Of a stretch of DNA of 64,000 nt, positions 34,681 through 46,250 are shown piece by piece (positions within the stretch are counted from its first letter, which is position 1; each line of letters opens with the position of its first letter). Source of the stretch: Phoronis australis (Eukaryota > Phoronida > Phoronidae); NCBI GenBank assembly GCA_002633005.1, contig NMRA01000699.1:134037-198036 (forward strand), written 5' to 3'. The position numbers and the translations under genes were made by a program. The notes under the pieces were generated by a model. That model did no database searches. It was not told the DNA's origin and saw only the letters and a list, made by a program, of their open reading frames with translations.

Positions 34681-35532
34681 GTGACATTGAAACTTTTGGT
34701 TTCTCGAGAAATCTTGTTCCTTCTCCGGCGCGGCTACGCTTAAAATAAGTATGAAGTCTTACATACTGACATAATAACACACCAAACCAAACGACCATTT
34801 GACACCGCTGCAACGAAAAAGTGCAATTGCATGTTTTCAAGTGACGTAGTATTTTCATGCAACTGGAAATAATTTGCGAACCACACAAAAAGAAGTACTT
34901 AGAAGTACGTATTTGTTTATAAACTAGTCTGAAGTGGACAAATTTGAGCTTTTGAAATGTGTTATGTAATGGTTTAATTATTATTAGGTGACTGAGTAAG
35001 CCTATTGAGGCTGGGGGGTGTGGTGAATGTTCTGTCTTTGAGAATGTATTTACTGGCACCCTTATGTCAATATCATAAATAAATAATAATAAAAACAGCG
35101 ATTTTGAACTCGTACCGTGACGGCTATAAAACTCCCATTCCATCACAAAACCAAACTTTTGATTTAGAACGCTCATCATCATGAGTTTGGTCTATAATTG
35201 TTCCTTAGTGGAATTGAGGACAATTTCGGGGCTTTGCACGAAACGACAGTTCGTTAATGCCCGAGATCCGGCTATACAACGCATGAATAACTACAGTACA
35301 TTCGTGGTGTGCAAGACTTTGTAGGTCTGGCCTGCATGCAGTTGAACGGAGCTTCAGGACATTCAAGGGAAAGAGTCACATATGTTGGCATTCAGATACT
35401 TGCTCGCAGCACCGAGCCTGATAGACACTCATTTCTGGAACACCTGTCACTTTTGACACCTTGCAATCAAATATTCATCAACTTCTTAATTACAATATGT
35501 TGACTATACTCTAGTGCCAAGCGCTAATAGTT
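34681..35532. other. No recognised feature
   Basis: A 180-codon minus frame (34640-35182) starts in this spacer and runs into the MITE. It has no motif and I do not call it a gene. Confidence 0.4.
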
Positions 35533-35619
35533 CTCTAGCCTTGGTTTAAAGCTGTGTACTAAATATACATCTCTGTGCCGATGTGGGTAAACAACTGGCA
35601 AAATAATATGTGACAAAAT
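35533..35619 (+). repeat. Left half of a split repeat
   Basis: Matches the first half of 21449-21640 ('CTAGCCTTGG', 'ACTAAATATACA', 'CGATGTGGGTAAACA'). The match stops where the inserted element begins at 35620. Confidence 0.6.
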
Positions 35620-38600
35620 GGGGCTATTCGGAGAATTCTCCTCGCGGTGTCGCTGCTGTACTAGTGGTAATTGAATTGCGCATGCGTGGCTGTCTGTATG
35701 TAAACAACCAGTAAAAGATGGAATTTTTATCAAAATACGTCGTCGCGCTCATCCTTATTACTGCTAATTTCCCTTTTGCAAGTCTTCGACAGGTGGCCAC
35801 AAATTCCCAAAAGACCTAAGATTACTATATTCGTGGACAATTGCGATCAACAGGGTCAACTAACTGACAAAAAGTGTGTGGATGCTGAAGCCCCGTGTGT
35901 TCTATGACTATGCAGTTCCATTCGGAGACTACACAACATTACTTGGTAAGTTTTTAGCAATCAGTTTCTATCAACATCGTTCGGTGATGTTATCCCCACC
36001 AGTTACCCCACTGAATAACAGTTTTATTGAGTGGAACTAGGTATTTCTTTTTGGAAACTCACCCGATGCCGGGTAGGCTAGCAGCACATATTCATATTGT
36101 CCTGGGTGGGAGTGCTCCCAAAATAAGAGGTGTATGGTACGTGATGCACAGAAGTCAAGAGTGACTTTTTCACAGCAGTTTCTCTTCAAAACTATGCTGT
36201 TTCCAATAAAATTCTCTAGATGAGTGAGTTTCCTTATTTTATCGTGGACCCCACCCCCAGGACCACCAGCTCAGTTATCGAATTAACATGAATAAGCCTT
36301 AATTCAGTAAATGTCGTAACATTGCATTGGAAAAAAATTGACACCTAGAATGAATTTTACTTGTTGAGATCAGAAGCACATTTTAAGTGTCATGAAAAAT
36401 ACACATTGTTAAATCACTTTTAGCCTGTTTCACATATTTTAATTCAGATATTAAATAAGACTTGGGTACAAAGGTTATTAGTTTCTACACATAAACATGA
36501 AGATGAAATGTCAAGTATGTTCTGCCTTACAAAAGTAGTTTTGTCTTGTCTTTTCTTTTACAATTTTCTAATATTTCTATTCTGTTACAGGCAAGAAAAA
36601 ACAACTGAAACCAACCGCCTGACCATCTATTTCACCGTTGGACAAAGTGAAAAGCAATCCTTCAGCAATAACCTGAGAGAATTGAACGTAATTCAGAAAT
36701 TCAGCACCTGATATGCCTGATTATGGACTCCCTCGCAATGTTGTTTCTTTCTGTGCTTTTTCAGTTTGCCATTTGTTTTTAAATACACTGATAATTGTTT
36801 ATTCTCGAATCTTGTGCATAGCAGATTCTTATCCAGCTAGCTACAATTGAAAACATACAATAAGACAATCGATGCAGTCACTGAATGTCATTTCCCCATA
36901 ATCTGTACCAAATTGAAAAGTTTTTACCAATAGTATAAAGCCTTTCTTCTGAAAGGAAAATTTAATGTCACTCAGCTTTTGGCTTTCATTTCACTGGGTT
37001 CTAGTTTAAATGGCCTATAGCAGCGCTTGTAAAAAAGGTCCAGTTTCAACACGTGGCTTTCTTTCATGTAACCTCATTCAGCCTCAGTAACATCCACAAT
37101 TAGACCCTTGAAGGTAAACACAGCAGCATATCACTTGAATCGTTTTGAGCCCAAAATCAGACTCTGAACTAGACCAGAGTGTGACTAGGTCTTCTTTAGC
37201 GTCAGTCCCTCATGTTTCTTCCAGGAAAGGAAATAAGCTATTGTCAACACAGGACTCATTGCCTATTAAAGGGCATCCTCACCAACAAGGCTTATTTGTG
37301 TAGCAGTCAGATATAGTTCGTCTGGATACACAGACACTCCACTGGCAAATTGTCTTATGGTAACTTAGTACTGCGATTCACATTTCTCCAGGGCCACTGA
37401 CTTGCCCATTGTGCCATGCAGCACTGCTGGTGTGTGGAAGTGCTATGGGAAGAGAACGGAGTAACAAAGCTTGTTTATGATACAGCTTGAAGTGGCCTTA
37501 AAATGTCACTGAACCTGGAACAAATATTGAAATATGAATAATTAAGTACTCCAGATTGGATCAAAAATGTTATTCGTGTTTTTCAAAAATATATGGTGAT
37601 TGGTCTACAGTTTCATATAAAAGTAAATAATTAATATTTTCAGAAACCAAGGGTGTACATAATGAGTAGTGCATAAAACTGTGTCTTTATTTTTTATCCC
37701 TAGCCATAACAATTCTTTAAACCCATCACTTGTCTGTAAAATATACAATTTTTGAGACAACTTCAAACCTTTGTTACCCATTTTCAAGCCTTTTTAATTT
37801 TGATACTTTCAGCAATTTTAAACTCAGATTACAGGTTCATGGGTTTGTCAAGCATACTTCTAGCCTAAGGTTGAGGGAACCGTTTTTCTTCTAATAGAAG
37901 ATATGAAGACTTGGGTCATTTAAAAATGATGGATAATCTTTCTGTTGTTTAAGAGTAATTACAAATCGTTAGGCACCATCAAAAATGCAATTTTCACAAA
38001 AATGGCAGTCATTTGAATTTATAACGACTTGCAACATTTCAAGGCATGAGCTAATACTGTTCAGTCACTGTGAATTCGGTAAATGTAATATATTTTCGTG
38101 GTTTTACAATTGATACAAGTAGCAAAACAGTTTCATGAAATCAACTTGAAGGGACTTCGTGAAGGTTAAGAATTACCTCACCATGCTCTTTTCCCCAAAC
38201 ATGTATTACCTGTTATTTCCACACATTCAGTTGTACCAAATATTACAACCCCCATGCCAATCCCCCCCGGTACCTGAATAAGTAATTTAACAAAATGACT
38301 TTAAAAATAGCTGTTAATTTTCAAAGGCTTTGTTCGTTGTCTCCAATATTGAAAGTAGGCTTTGACAACAGATCTGCACTGGATGAGAAGATCTTGTTGG
38401 TTAGCTGCAGTCAAATGCTAAAAACCAATTTTTGTCCATTCAGGACGGTGCAGAAGCGATGCATATGTCCTCTGCACGGTACAAGCCTTCAAACCTAAAA
38501 ACCAAAGGTTACGTGAAAACTGACGTGATAGATTTCCATTTCAACGTGTAATAGATTTCCAGAAGACATATGATAGGGAGTAAATAAATAGTCTAATGCA

Positions 38601-39110
38601 ATGGATATTTATCACTCACGTACCCTTTGCCATTGGGATTGGATTGTAATCTTAACTCATTAACCTGTATCGAGTTGACAGCATAAACATTCAGCATTGA
38701 TTGATGTAACTGTCACTGATAAACTTTTAGAAGTCATTCCAAACAATAATAATGCTTTGATGTACGAAAAGATCCCGATTGCTACGTCAAGTATCGTATC
38801 ACATATCACAACATACAAAGATTAACCAGACTGACTGCCGCGAAGTCGACATCGGCGAGTGCCTCAGTTAACAGGCATCGGTAGAATAATCATGGAATAA
38901 TCCTTAAAATAATCACAAACCTTAGCTTTGTATGAGTTCGTGCTTACTTCCTCTCATAGAAGCACCCTTTTTACGCAATCTCAGATTCAGTTGGCACGGC
39001 TGCAAGCCATTTCACCATTTATTTAAAGGGCTTGCGAAATCGAGGCTGTTAATCTATCACCACTAGTACACGCACGCCCTCTAGTTATTGTAGATTTTCC
39101 GAATAGCCCC
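35620..39110. mobile_element. 3.5-kb element with GGGGCTATTCGGA inverted ends
   Basis: Left end: GGGGCTATTCGGAGAAT, then TGTACTAGTGGTAAT about 35 bp later. Right end, reverse complemented: GGGGCTATTCGGAAAAT, then TGTACTAGTGGTGAT. The terminal repeats are therefore about 60 bp and imperfect. The element separates two halves of a repeat that are contiguous at 21449-21640, which supports insertion. No transposase is recognisable inside. The interior contains a signal-peptide-like ORF at 35718-35819 and spliceable-looking segments near 35940 and 36591. Superfamily unknown; the target duplication is short or absent. Confidence 0.6.
35718..35819 (+). CDS. Short ORF with signal-peptide-like start, inside the 3.5-kb element
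   Basis: The 33-residue frame starts MEFLSKYVVALILITANF and has a classic hydrophobic core followed by 'FASLRQ'. A donor-like CAG|GTGGCC lies at 35792/35793, so the frame could be a first exon. Downstream, a donor-like CTTG|GTAAGT lies near 35946. An acceptor-like TTCTGTTACAG at about 36590 leads into an open 39-codon frame (start QEKTTETNRLTIYF, stop TGA at 36710-36712). I could not join these in one frame without meeting a stop. This may be a captured host gene fragment now decayed, or chance. No function is claimed. Confidence 0.2.
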   Translation: MEFLSKYVVALILITANFPFASLRQVATNSQKT

Positions 39111-39200
39111 ATTAGAGTTATTTAAAAAAAATACACTCTTCCTTGAGTCAATTAAATTGTTTGCCGGTGTTGGAAAAACTGGTGTTCTACCGTTATTCTA
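39111..39200 (+). repeat. Right half of a split repeat
   Basis: Matches the second half of 21449-21640 ('CTCTTCCTT', 'GGTGTTGGAAAAA', 'TCTACCGTTATTCT'). Confidence 0.6.
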
Positions 39201-39824
39201 GTTATGACTCATAGGGAAATTCAAGCGCCTTTGTAACGGAGCTCAACACACACAGTGGTAACTACATGTAGTTGGTAACTAACCAACCCTTAAGAAGTAA
39301 AAGACTTGGAAGTCCGCGCAGTGAAAATGTACAATCAAATGCATATATACACTGTATCACACCGGAATTGCACGTCAAATATTAACCTGCACACGTCAAC
39401 ATTGAAATCGCGTGAACTCATTTATATCCAGAATTAATACGGCACGAAAATCAATCTATTAAAAAGAACTCATTTACTCGAAGATTCGAGATTTTTGTTT
39501 TTCGCTGGTCACTCAGTCATTTGCTTTTATAACCTACATGTACCGGTGAAGTCGTGGACTAAAGCAATCACCGGATTCATCGGCTGTCATTCGGGTCACT
39601 ACATGACACCATTAAATGTAGGTAAAAACTAAGGTAAGAAGATGGCAGATTATTTGATTCGTTGTTATTAGAAGTAGGTAAAAAGAGGCAAAATATAATC
39701 GGTAAGACCGGAAATATTCAGCTATTAGAGAGTTGATAGTGATACACAGTGCATACGGGGTCAAGTGGTGTTGCTTACTACGACCGCTTGCAAAGTTTTA
39801 GCATCTTTATCAATTTTCTCTTAG
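39201..39824. other. No recognised feature; possible intron before 39825
   Basis: AT-rich, ending in a pyrimidine-rich stretch 'CAATTTTCTCTTAG' that would serve as the acceptor for the following exon. Confidence 0.35.
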
Positions 39825-40075
39825 GTGACAGCAATCAAAAGTCCAGAATGTTTTATGAGTCCAGTAAGTTCCAGCAGAAAATTAATGCTTCGGAATACAA
39901 AGGGAAGTACAAATTAACACTGGACAACCCTCAAAAGTTTGGGGAGATAAAAGTTGTCCGTATTCAACGCACTTTGAATATTGAAAATGCGCACTGGATT
40001 CACAATAAATACGGAAAAGTAATTCTTCCATATCACACAATTCAATACGACACGTACAGTATTTTAGGGCCATAG
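39825..40075 (+). CDS. Possible last exon with a PLAT/LH2-like segment
   Basis: After the acceptor-like TTTTCTCTTAG at 39811-39824, a frame runs open to TAG at 40073-40075. It reads GDSNQKSRMFYESSKFQQ at the start, then 'YKLTLDNPQKFGEIKVVRIQ' and 'HWIHNKYGKV'. The pattern (Gly-Asp then Ser; Phe; a Leu-Thr strand; Phe-Gly-Glu-Ile then Val-Arg-Ile; Trp before a Lys-x-Gly-x-Val strand) matches the order of conserved positions in PLAT/LH2 beta-sandwich domains of polycystins, lipoxygenases and LOXHD1-like proteins. These domains bind membranes or lipid-associated partners. This is pattern recognition, not an alignment. The open frame extends further upstream to 39749, but the acceptor makes 39825 the better start. 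Upstream exons were not found, so the protein identity is open. Confidence 0.35.
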
Positions 40076-40113
40076 TACTGTATCACGCGTTTGGGATAGA
40101 TGTAGATCATTAT

Positions 40114-40166
40114 ATGGCGAAGTTATCCCCCGTAATCTAGATTACGGGGAATAACGAATTCGCCAT
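40114..40166. repeat. 53-bp near-perfect palindrome
   Basis: The arms ATGGCGAAGTTATC + CCCCGTAATCT and AGATTACGGGG + AATAACGAATTCGCCAT meet at TCT|AGA (40138/40139) with no loop. There is one mismatch and a few unpaired bases. It would extrude as a hairpin. Its outer GCGAATTCGCC part is shared with the tandem repeat next to it. Confidence 0.85.
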
Positions 40167-40227
40167 GTATAATCTCTATATATAACGTAGCGAATTCGCC
40201 ATAAATAATCTCTATATATAACGTAAC
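40156..40227. repeat. 36-bp tandem repeat, two copies
   Basis: GAATTCGCCATGTATAATCT plus its 16-base tail (40156-40191) is repeated at 40192-40227 with three substitutions. It overlaps the right arm of the palindrome, suggesting that both arose by the same replication-slippage event. Confidence 0.9.
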
Positions 40228-42094
40228 TGATGATAACTGTGGGTTATAATATCGAGATATGCAAAAGCACGTTTGCATATCACGCATACCCAAAAGTGTT
40301 CTCGGGTGCGCATTCGCCAAACCTGTCAGAGGTACATGTAAGTCAGGCGGCGATTATGTGTCGCTATAGCAGAAGACAAAATAAATCTTTAATAATGTTC
40401 CTTGAATTAATCAAAAAATCATAATCAATAGCCTGCTTTAATTATTAACTGTTTATTCACTTAAAAATTGCAAACAACGGCACAGCGTAACTGTGTTTTC
40501 GTGTTGTAGGCATTTTGTTTACCCTAGCAATATATAGAGTCAATTTTTATCAAAGTACATGTATGGAGTCAGCGTCTATTGACATACTTTTTGAGTTTTT
40601 CTTTCGTTTTTACTATCGTTTTGCATTTGTTTAGAACACCAGCACAGAATAGTGGGAAGTTGTGCAAGCTGTAAATATTCCTGTCCTTCTACCACTGCAG
40701 TAGCTAATGAAGGGTAATTATTAGTGAATCTGTTCAGATTTTAACGGATAACAACGGTAGTTATCAGGAAAAGTAGTTCTTTCATGTCATACCGTTTGAT
40801 AACTCTTTTATCACGCGCCGGAATCAAAACGTATGAGGGATAAAGTTCATACACTGTATATTTAGTCACTTAAAAGCACCTCAAAGTGCATGTGAAAGTC
40901 AGTGAGTTCTTGATTATTTCTTGTCTCTTTTCACCTGTCACTGAATGTACACTATCGAGTATCTTAGTGGAATAAATATAAGCATGATTTAATAAAATTG
41001 CACTTGTCACCAAGTTAAAACATTATACACAAGCGTGACTTGGGTGATGGGGTGTCGATCGTGAGTACTCTTTCGTGAGGTTGATCTTGGGTCAAGTTGA
41101 GGTCAAATGAATTTTTTATAACGTTCGTAAGTGTTTAACCTCATTGCCGATTTTGTTGTGAATGACGTCACTTATAAGTCCAAAGAAATATGATTTATTA
41201 CATGGTAGAAGCTTTGTAGAATATCGAAATGATATAAAGTGTGCCGTTCGTGGGTAAAGAGCTTACACAGTTCACAGTTGTCTTGCCAGTGATCGGTGTT
41301 CACACGACATGCAATATTTTTCTTAACGACCTACCTGAAAGTATTTACCCACATCCCGACGTTTATTTATTGTTTGCGTTCCTGCTGCTCTTTTGAGAAT
41401 TAGAAAAAGGTAACCCTGTTCGGGTAGTACCTCACATCATTTGTACACAACAACGCGACTTGGCTGTTTTGTATGACGAATTTGCCTCGTTTTCACCGTT
41501 ACCTGGGTAACGTGTGAATAAGGTGTATTGTTTTGTTTACCTCAAAGGTCAGAAGTCACATTTTCCACATAAGGGGAGAGTGCTACGTTTCTGTCTTGCA
41601 ACATCAAATACGGGGACGTGCTTCGCCTTGCGGAAGAACTATTGAGGAAGTGGCGAGCAGTTGACAGATCTTTTTTCTTGAAAGTTAAATCCAAAAAAAA
41701 TGCTTTGACATCAACAGAAATTGAAAATCTTCAAGAACAAACCGCAAAAAATACCTGGTGAACAGTTTGCCTTCTCTTCCAGTGGTAGAGAACCACTTTG
41801 AATCCTGTAATTTAAACTGTTTTTTACGTCTATGCCACTTTAAAAGGCCGCATTCACAGTATGTTTTGGACAGACGAAATCACATAGAGGTCCTTAAAGT
41901 AACAATGAACGCCGATCTCGATAAAGCTGGGTCTGCAAATGGTTAGTCGGCAACCACTTGGCAGGAAAGGTTTGCAGTGCGGTAGGCAGGCACGGTGGTC
42001 TGCTAAAATAAAAAAGATCAATCGCTCATTCCGACCGATTGACAATCGGTCGCCGAGTCGTTTCTAACCCGTCAGACAACAACTTCGTACACAG
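40228..42094. other. No recognised feature
   Basis: AT-rich. No domain-like frame and no bounded repeat. The sequence at 41690-41700 is a short A-run. Confidence 0.4.
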
Positions 42095-43102
42095 CATAGG
42101 CGGATTTAGGGGGGAGCCCAGGGAGCCCGGCCCCCCACCCCCTTGGCTGCCCCCAAAAAAATAAAACAGCAGGTGCGTAGGGTAATGTTGAGTTTATTAA
42201 TTTGCCCCGGTAATTAAAATTTTACTGATGAAAAAAGATTTAAATGTGTGCAGTTTTAGTGTTTGGCGGAGGGTGCTCAGATCCAATTTCAAGTGTCAAA
42301 TTCGGAACACGGCGCATTCGTAACGGAACTATGGCTAAGTGTAGGCTCTCCGCGATATCCCAGGCGACCGGCAGTGGAGCTGCGCACTATGACTCCGTTT
42401 CTGTCGTCTGCTCCACTGTGCAATGAAGAAAATTTACTTCATTTTTTTAAAGAAAATGGAACTTGAGTGACGATGAAAAAACAGAAGCTGCTGGTAAGAG
42501 GTGAATTTTAATTGAAACCTTAGTGAATCACTCAGAAACTCATTAAGTCTTTCTTTGACAAACCTTAACTTAAGACGATTTCCGAACCAATCCCGTCATT
42601 ATTGCCAACACGAAAAACGGATTTGTTCTTTTAGGCATTTGAAGACTACTTTAAATACAACAAATTTGTTAAGAACCGATTGCACAAAATATAAAACGTT
42701 TAATAAACATTACAAAAAGAGGTAGGTTTCGCGCGCAAACGCTGTGGACCATAAAGAAGCAGGTCTCTTAGTTAAAGATCGTGGTGGTGTAGTGGTAAAG
42801 CACGCGCGCCGTATCATCCAGGTCTTGAGTTCGAGACTGTGGAACTCGCAGTTTTTCCTGTGTGACACGTTCTCCGTGTCTTTTTTTTTGCCTTTTTTCT
42901 TGGATTATACATCAGAAATCAAGGAAAATGCTTGCTTTTTAGAGGAAAAAACAGAAAAATTTCCTGGGCGGGAGGGGGGCAAACCCCCTCCCGATCTCCC
43001 CCCATTAGGTGCTATGCGCATCTACAATCGTGGTTTGCGCAAATGCTTACAGCCGGACAAAATGTTGGGCCCCCCCCTTGTGATATCCTAGATCCGCCAC
43101 TG
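42095..43102 (+). mobile_element. CAGTGGCGGAT-family element, full-length 1.0-kb copy
   Basis: The left end is CATAGGCGGATTTAGGGGGG; the right end reverse complemented is CAGTGGCGGATCTAGGATAT. A 5-bp target duplication CACAG lies at 42090-42094 and 43103-43107. The body is the inverted counterpart of 25801-26655. It carries a tRNA-like module near its right end and G-/C-runs next to both termini. There is no transposase, so it is non-autonomous. CAGTGG ends with 5-bp duplications would fit a hAT5-type element, which is an inference. Confidence 0.88.
42778..42850 (+). other. tRNA-like A/B-box module inside the 1.0-kb element
   Basis: GTGGTGGTGTAGTGGTAAAG (A-box TGGTGTAGTGG) is followed about 34 bases later by GGTCTTGAGTTCGAGACTG (B-box GAGTTCGAGAC). 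D-arm-like GTGT/GCAC and T-arm-like GTCT/AGAC pairings are possible. The acceptor stem does not pair. It is the same module as at 26035-25975. Confidence 0.5.
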
Positions 43103-43107
43103 CACAG

Positions 43108-44819
43108 TAGTTTATACCTTCAAGTAATTCTCGTTATTCAAGTCGTATTTCGGTCGACCACCATATCCCTACTGAATGGACGCGTCGTTCATATACATTT
43201 AAGATCGCACTGGTGTATCAGGATCTATCTCTTAACAGCTGTCCTTCTTCAGTCAGAAATTAATGACTACATGTACGCAGCTTACAGTTCTATCCGAACT
43301 GCTAGCCAATGTTCTAAAAGAGGTAATAGCATATAATTTGGTCAGATAGAATACTATCTGAGGGCCAATCCACAGAGTACTTAAGACATGATCTACTCCT
43401 TTGGTGGTAAATTTTCCCCAATTGCTTTTTAGCATGGTTAAATTGTGTTGTGAAACTCCCTTACAATGGAAACTTTCCATGTGCAGAAATGAAATATGAA
43501 TAATTGTCAGGAAACAACGATCGACAAATAAGTTTGCAGCAATCGCCGTCGAGGCTTTTTAGTCTAGCGCGGCTATACCGACGAGCTTTTCTCACTTGTT
43601 AGGTTCAGGTCAACTCGTTTCAACTCTTGGGTATTACATGTTCGTCAAGCAGGGTTGCCTTTGGAAATGTACTGAGGAGTTAATTCAAATATTTAGCCAA
43701 AAAAGTTTCAATCCAATGGGTAACTAACTGGATTACAACATTGTAGTTTATCCCATACCCGTTGAATCAGTCGAGGGAACTACGGCCATGTAGTAAGGTT
43801 TTCAGTATTCATCTCTGCACTACTTCAACAGCAAACTCTGACATGGAAAGTTCAAAAGGTAGGCCAATATCGACTTGACGTTGATAGCTGGGTCGATCAT
43901 TAAAATTTCGGGAAATAGTTTACAGTAATACAATTGTTAAAGTGTAAATAACACTCAACATGCAATGAAGTCTCAGTCGTAACATCTGGAACAGGACTGT
44001 TAATTATATGACAGTTCTGTCTCAGTTTTCAATTGCTAAATAGTATAATATCGTCTTTAATCCAGGCGCCGATTCCTCAGTAGCTACAATATCAAATATT
44101 GTTGTTATTTAAGTATTTTTAGGAGATGTTACAACTTCAATTCACAGTTACCGTTGTTTTCATCTTTGTTGTCTCTTTTCAGGTAATAAATCATTGCCTT
44201 TCAATTTGTTTCTTTTACTAGGGAATACTTGCAACCTAACGCGCAAGTACATACATATAGGATGTGATCCATCACGTGAACAGTGTGAGTGAAGTTTTTA
44301 AAAAATCTGCCGAAGAAATGAAAAAAATAGGAATTCGAAACGTATGGGATAAATACAAAACGTACATGTACCTCGATTAGCGTAGATGATGAACATGTAA
44401 TATCCCACTCGACATTACTCCGCCTATCGACCGAGACCGAAACAACAAAGAATAAAAAAGAAGTGGTAAGGGTTCGTGTTTTATCTATGCATTTAATGAC
44501 GATCGTCTTCGAGTAATGGGAGTTTTTCTCACGCAGTTTAAGACGGTTACCATTAGAAACACGGTCAACAATTCCAAAGCAGTGTTCAACGGCGGCTAAC
44601 CTGCAAGCATCATTACGTTATATTTGAGAATTCTTGAACTTTGTATTGTATAGGTTTCACTGTTTACTGGCTTTTTCCTGCTTGTGATATAATTTTGTCC
44701 TGATTTTTTTGTACACTGATTATTTGGGAATAAACATTTGAATATGCGGGACGGTTTCTATAGAAATACCTGACAATTACTTGTAAAAAAGATTAAAAAC
44801 CCTCAAGAAGAGCCATTCA
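43108..44819. other. No recognised feature
   Basis: No supported gene or bounded repeat. Confidence 0.4.
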
Positions 44820-46250
44820 CTGAATCCACAGAGAGAACCAGGTGAGAAAGACTTTGGGAAGTGGACAAGGGACTTCGTTGAGCTCAAGCCGATTGACTAT
44901 CAGAGCCACTCTCGTGACATGTCCCACAGTGTCGGGATAGTCAGGATACAGTTTTGCAACGAATAGATGCCATAACTAAACAGTTAAAAAAGTTGAACAA
45001 TCTTGACGAACTGTCAACAAAAGTGAAAACTTTGAATTTTATTGTGAATGAGCTAAATGTAATTGATATGAGCGACCTGAAAAAAAGAAAATGCTACCCT
45101 TAAGTAAATAACGTCAAACTTGGAGGAAAAACGTACGCGAAGGGCCGATCTCGCCTCGATCTATGGAACTACTGTAAATATGAATTAAATAACATAGAGA
45201 GACATGGGTAGATTGTGAAGCTAAAGAGAAAGGTTTTTCCACGAAAAAAATGAAATTGCAAAGCCCGATTCCATCCAATAGAAAGGACACACGTGTTGCC
45301 TAGACCGGATGGAGTCAAAATGTCAGTCGTTACGAAACCAAAACATCTTTAACATATTTAAAGATAAAGAGATCCTAAAATTGGCCAGGGAAAAGCTGTG
45401 GAATTTTGCCTAACGCATTATGCAAGGCTATTTAACCAACGGTAAGAGATACCCGTGTAAAACTTGGTAAATAACTATTGGATGCCGGGTGGCAAAGGTA
45501 GAGAAACCTAGATCAAGTTCGGCAGAAAAACGTACTTATACAGTACTATGAAAACCAAGAAGACATCGTTCAGTTTCACACCAGCAGAGAACGGGAAAAT
45601 GGCCAAGGTCCGTCAAAAATTTTGGAACAATGATTGAAGTTCTCGGCCGGAACGTTCACGGACTCAGAAACAAGTTTTCAAAACAAGATTTTTTAGGATA
45701 CTTCCGAGTTCGAGTGAAAATGAGTTCGAACTGAATGGTTACACATGCATTGCCAAGGCTAGGCAAGGAAAAAGAAATAACATTAAAATTGCTAAAGATC
45801 AATTATCTGCAGATTTAGATGTGTATCAGTGCAATTCGAAAGACATGATGTCATTGTGGGTGTGGGCCGAAAACCTGTGCACTTAGCTACAGTACCACAC
45901 AGGTCAAGATAACGCTAACAAACTGATTTTTGAGCAAATAGAAATTATATTAGTTGAATAGAAGTCTTTATAACAACAGGGTAACATACATGTACACTGT
46001 AGCTATTCTTTGCAACATTTCTCCCTCACAAGTATGGGTACAAAGTACTCTCGTTATGAACAACATGCATGTGCGTCGGGGTACTACGAAAATAGTCTAG
46101 TTCGCCGGGATAGTGTAATTGTTCACAAACGGTAAGTCGATGTCTTCAACAAGCGTCTCTGCTGACCCGAACAAAGCAGTCATCCAAGATTGTGTAGATA
46201 GAATAGCAAATGCAACCGAATCGATTTAAAGATTGCACGCGTCCGGAATT
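44820..46250 (+). pseudogene. Relic of an L1/Tx1-like non-LTR retrotransposon (ORF1, then endonuclease start)
   Basis: Broken plus-strand frames read in the order expected of L1-type ORF1. A coiled-coil-like stretch comes first ('ITKQLKKLNNLDELSTKVKT', about 44970-45040). Then come 'RRADLASIYGT' (about 45140), a decayed 'RKDTRVA' (about 45280), 'FKDKEILKLAREKL'-like residues (45355-45400), 'VRDTRVKLGK' (about 45440) and 'YYENQEDIVQF' (about 45545). Family knowledge: RRxDLRxYG, FxDK, LxxAR, and RxxLxxxR-like blocks mark the ORF1 RNA-binding domain. At 45630 'LGRNVHGLRNKFS' followed by 'FELNGYTCIAKARQGK' resembles the start of an apurinic endonuclease domain. Stops and frameshifts abound. No reverse transcriptase was found before the next element. 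Confidence 0.5.

Noticed and set aside
34640-35182. 180-codon minus-strand ORF
   Set aside because: It runs into the hAT-like MITE, has no motif and no splice or membrane signature. Length alone is not enough in this context.
42778-42850. A functional tRNA gene
   Set aside because: A- and B-boxes are present but the acceptor and anticodon stems do not pair, and it lies within a repeated transposon.
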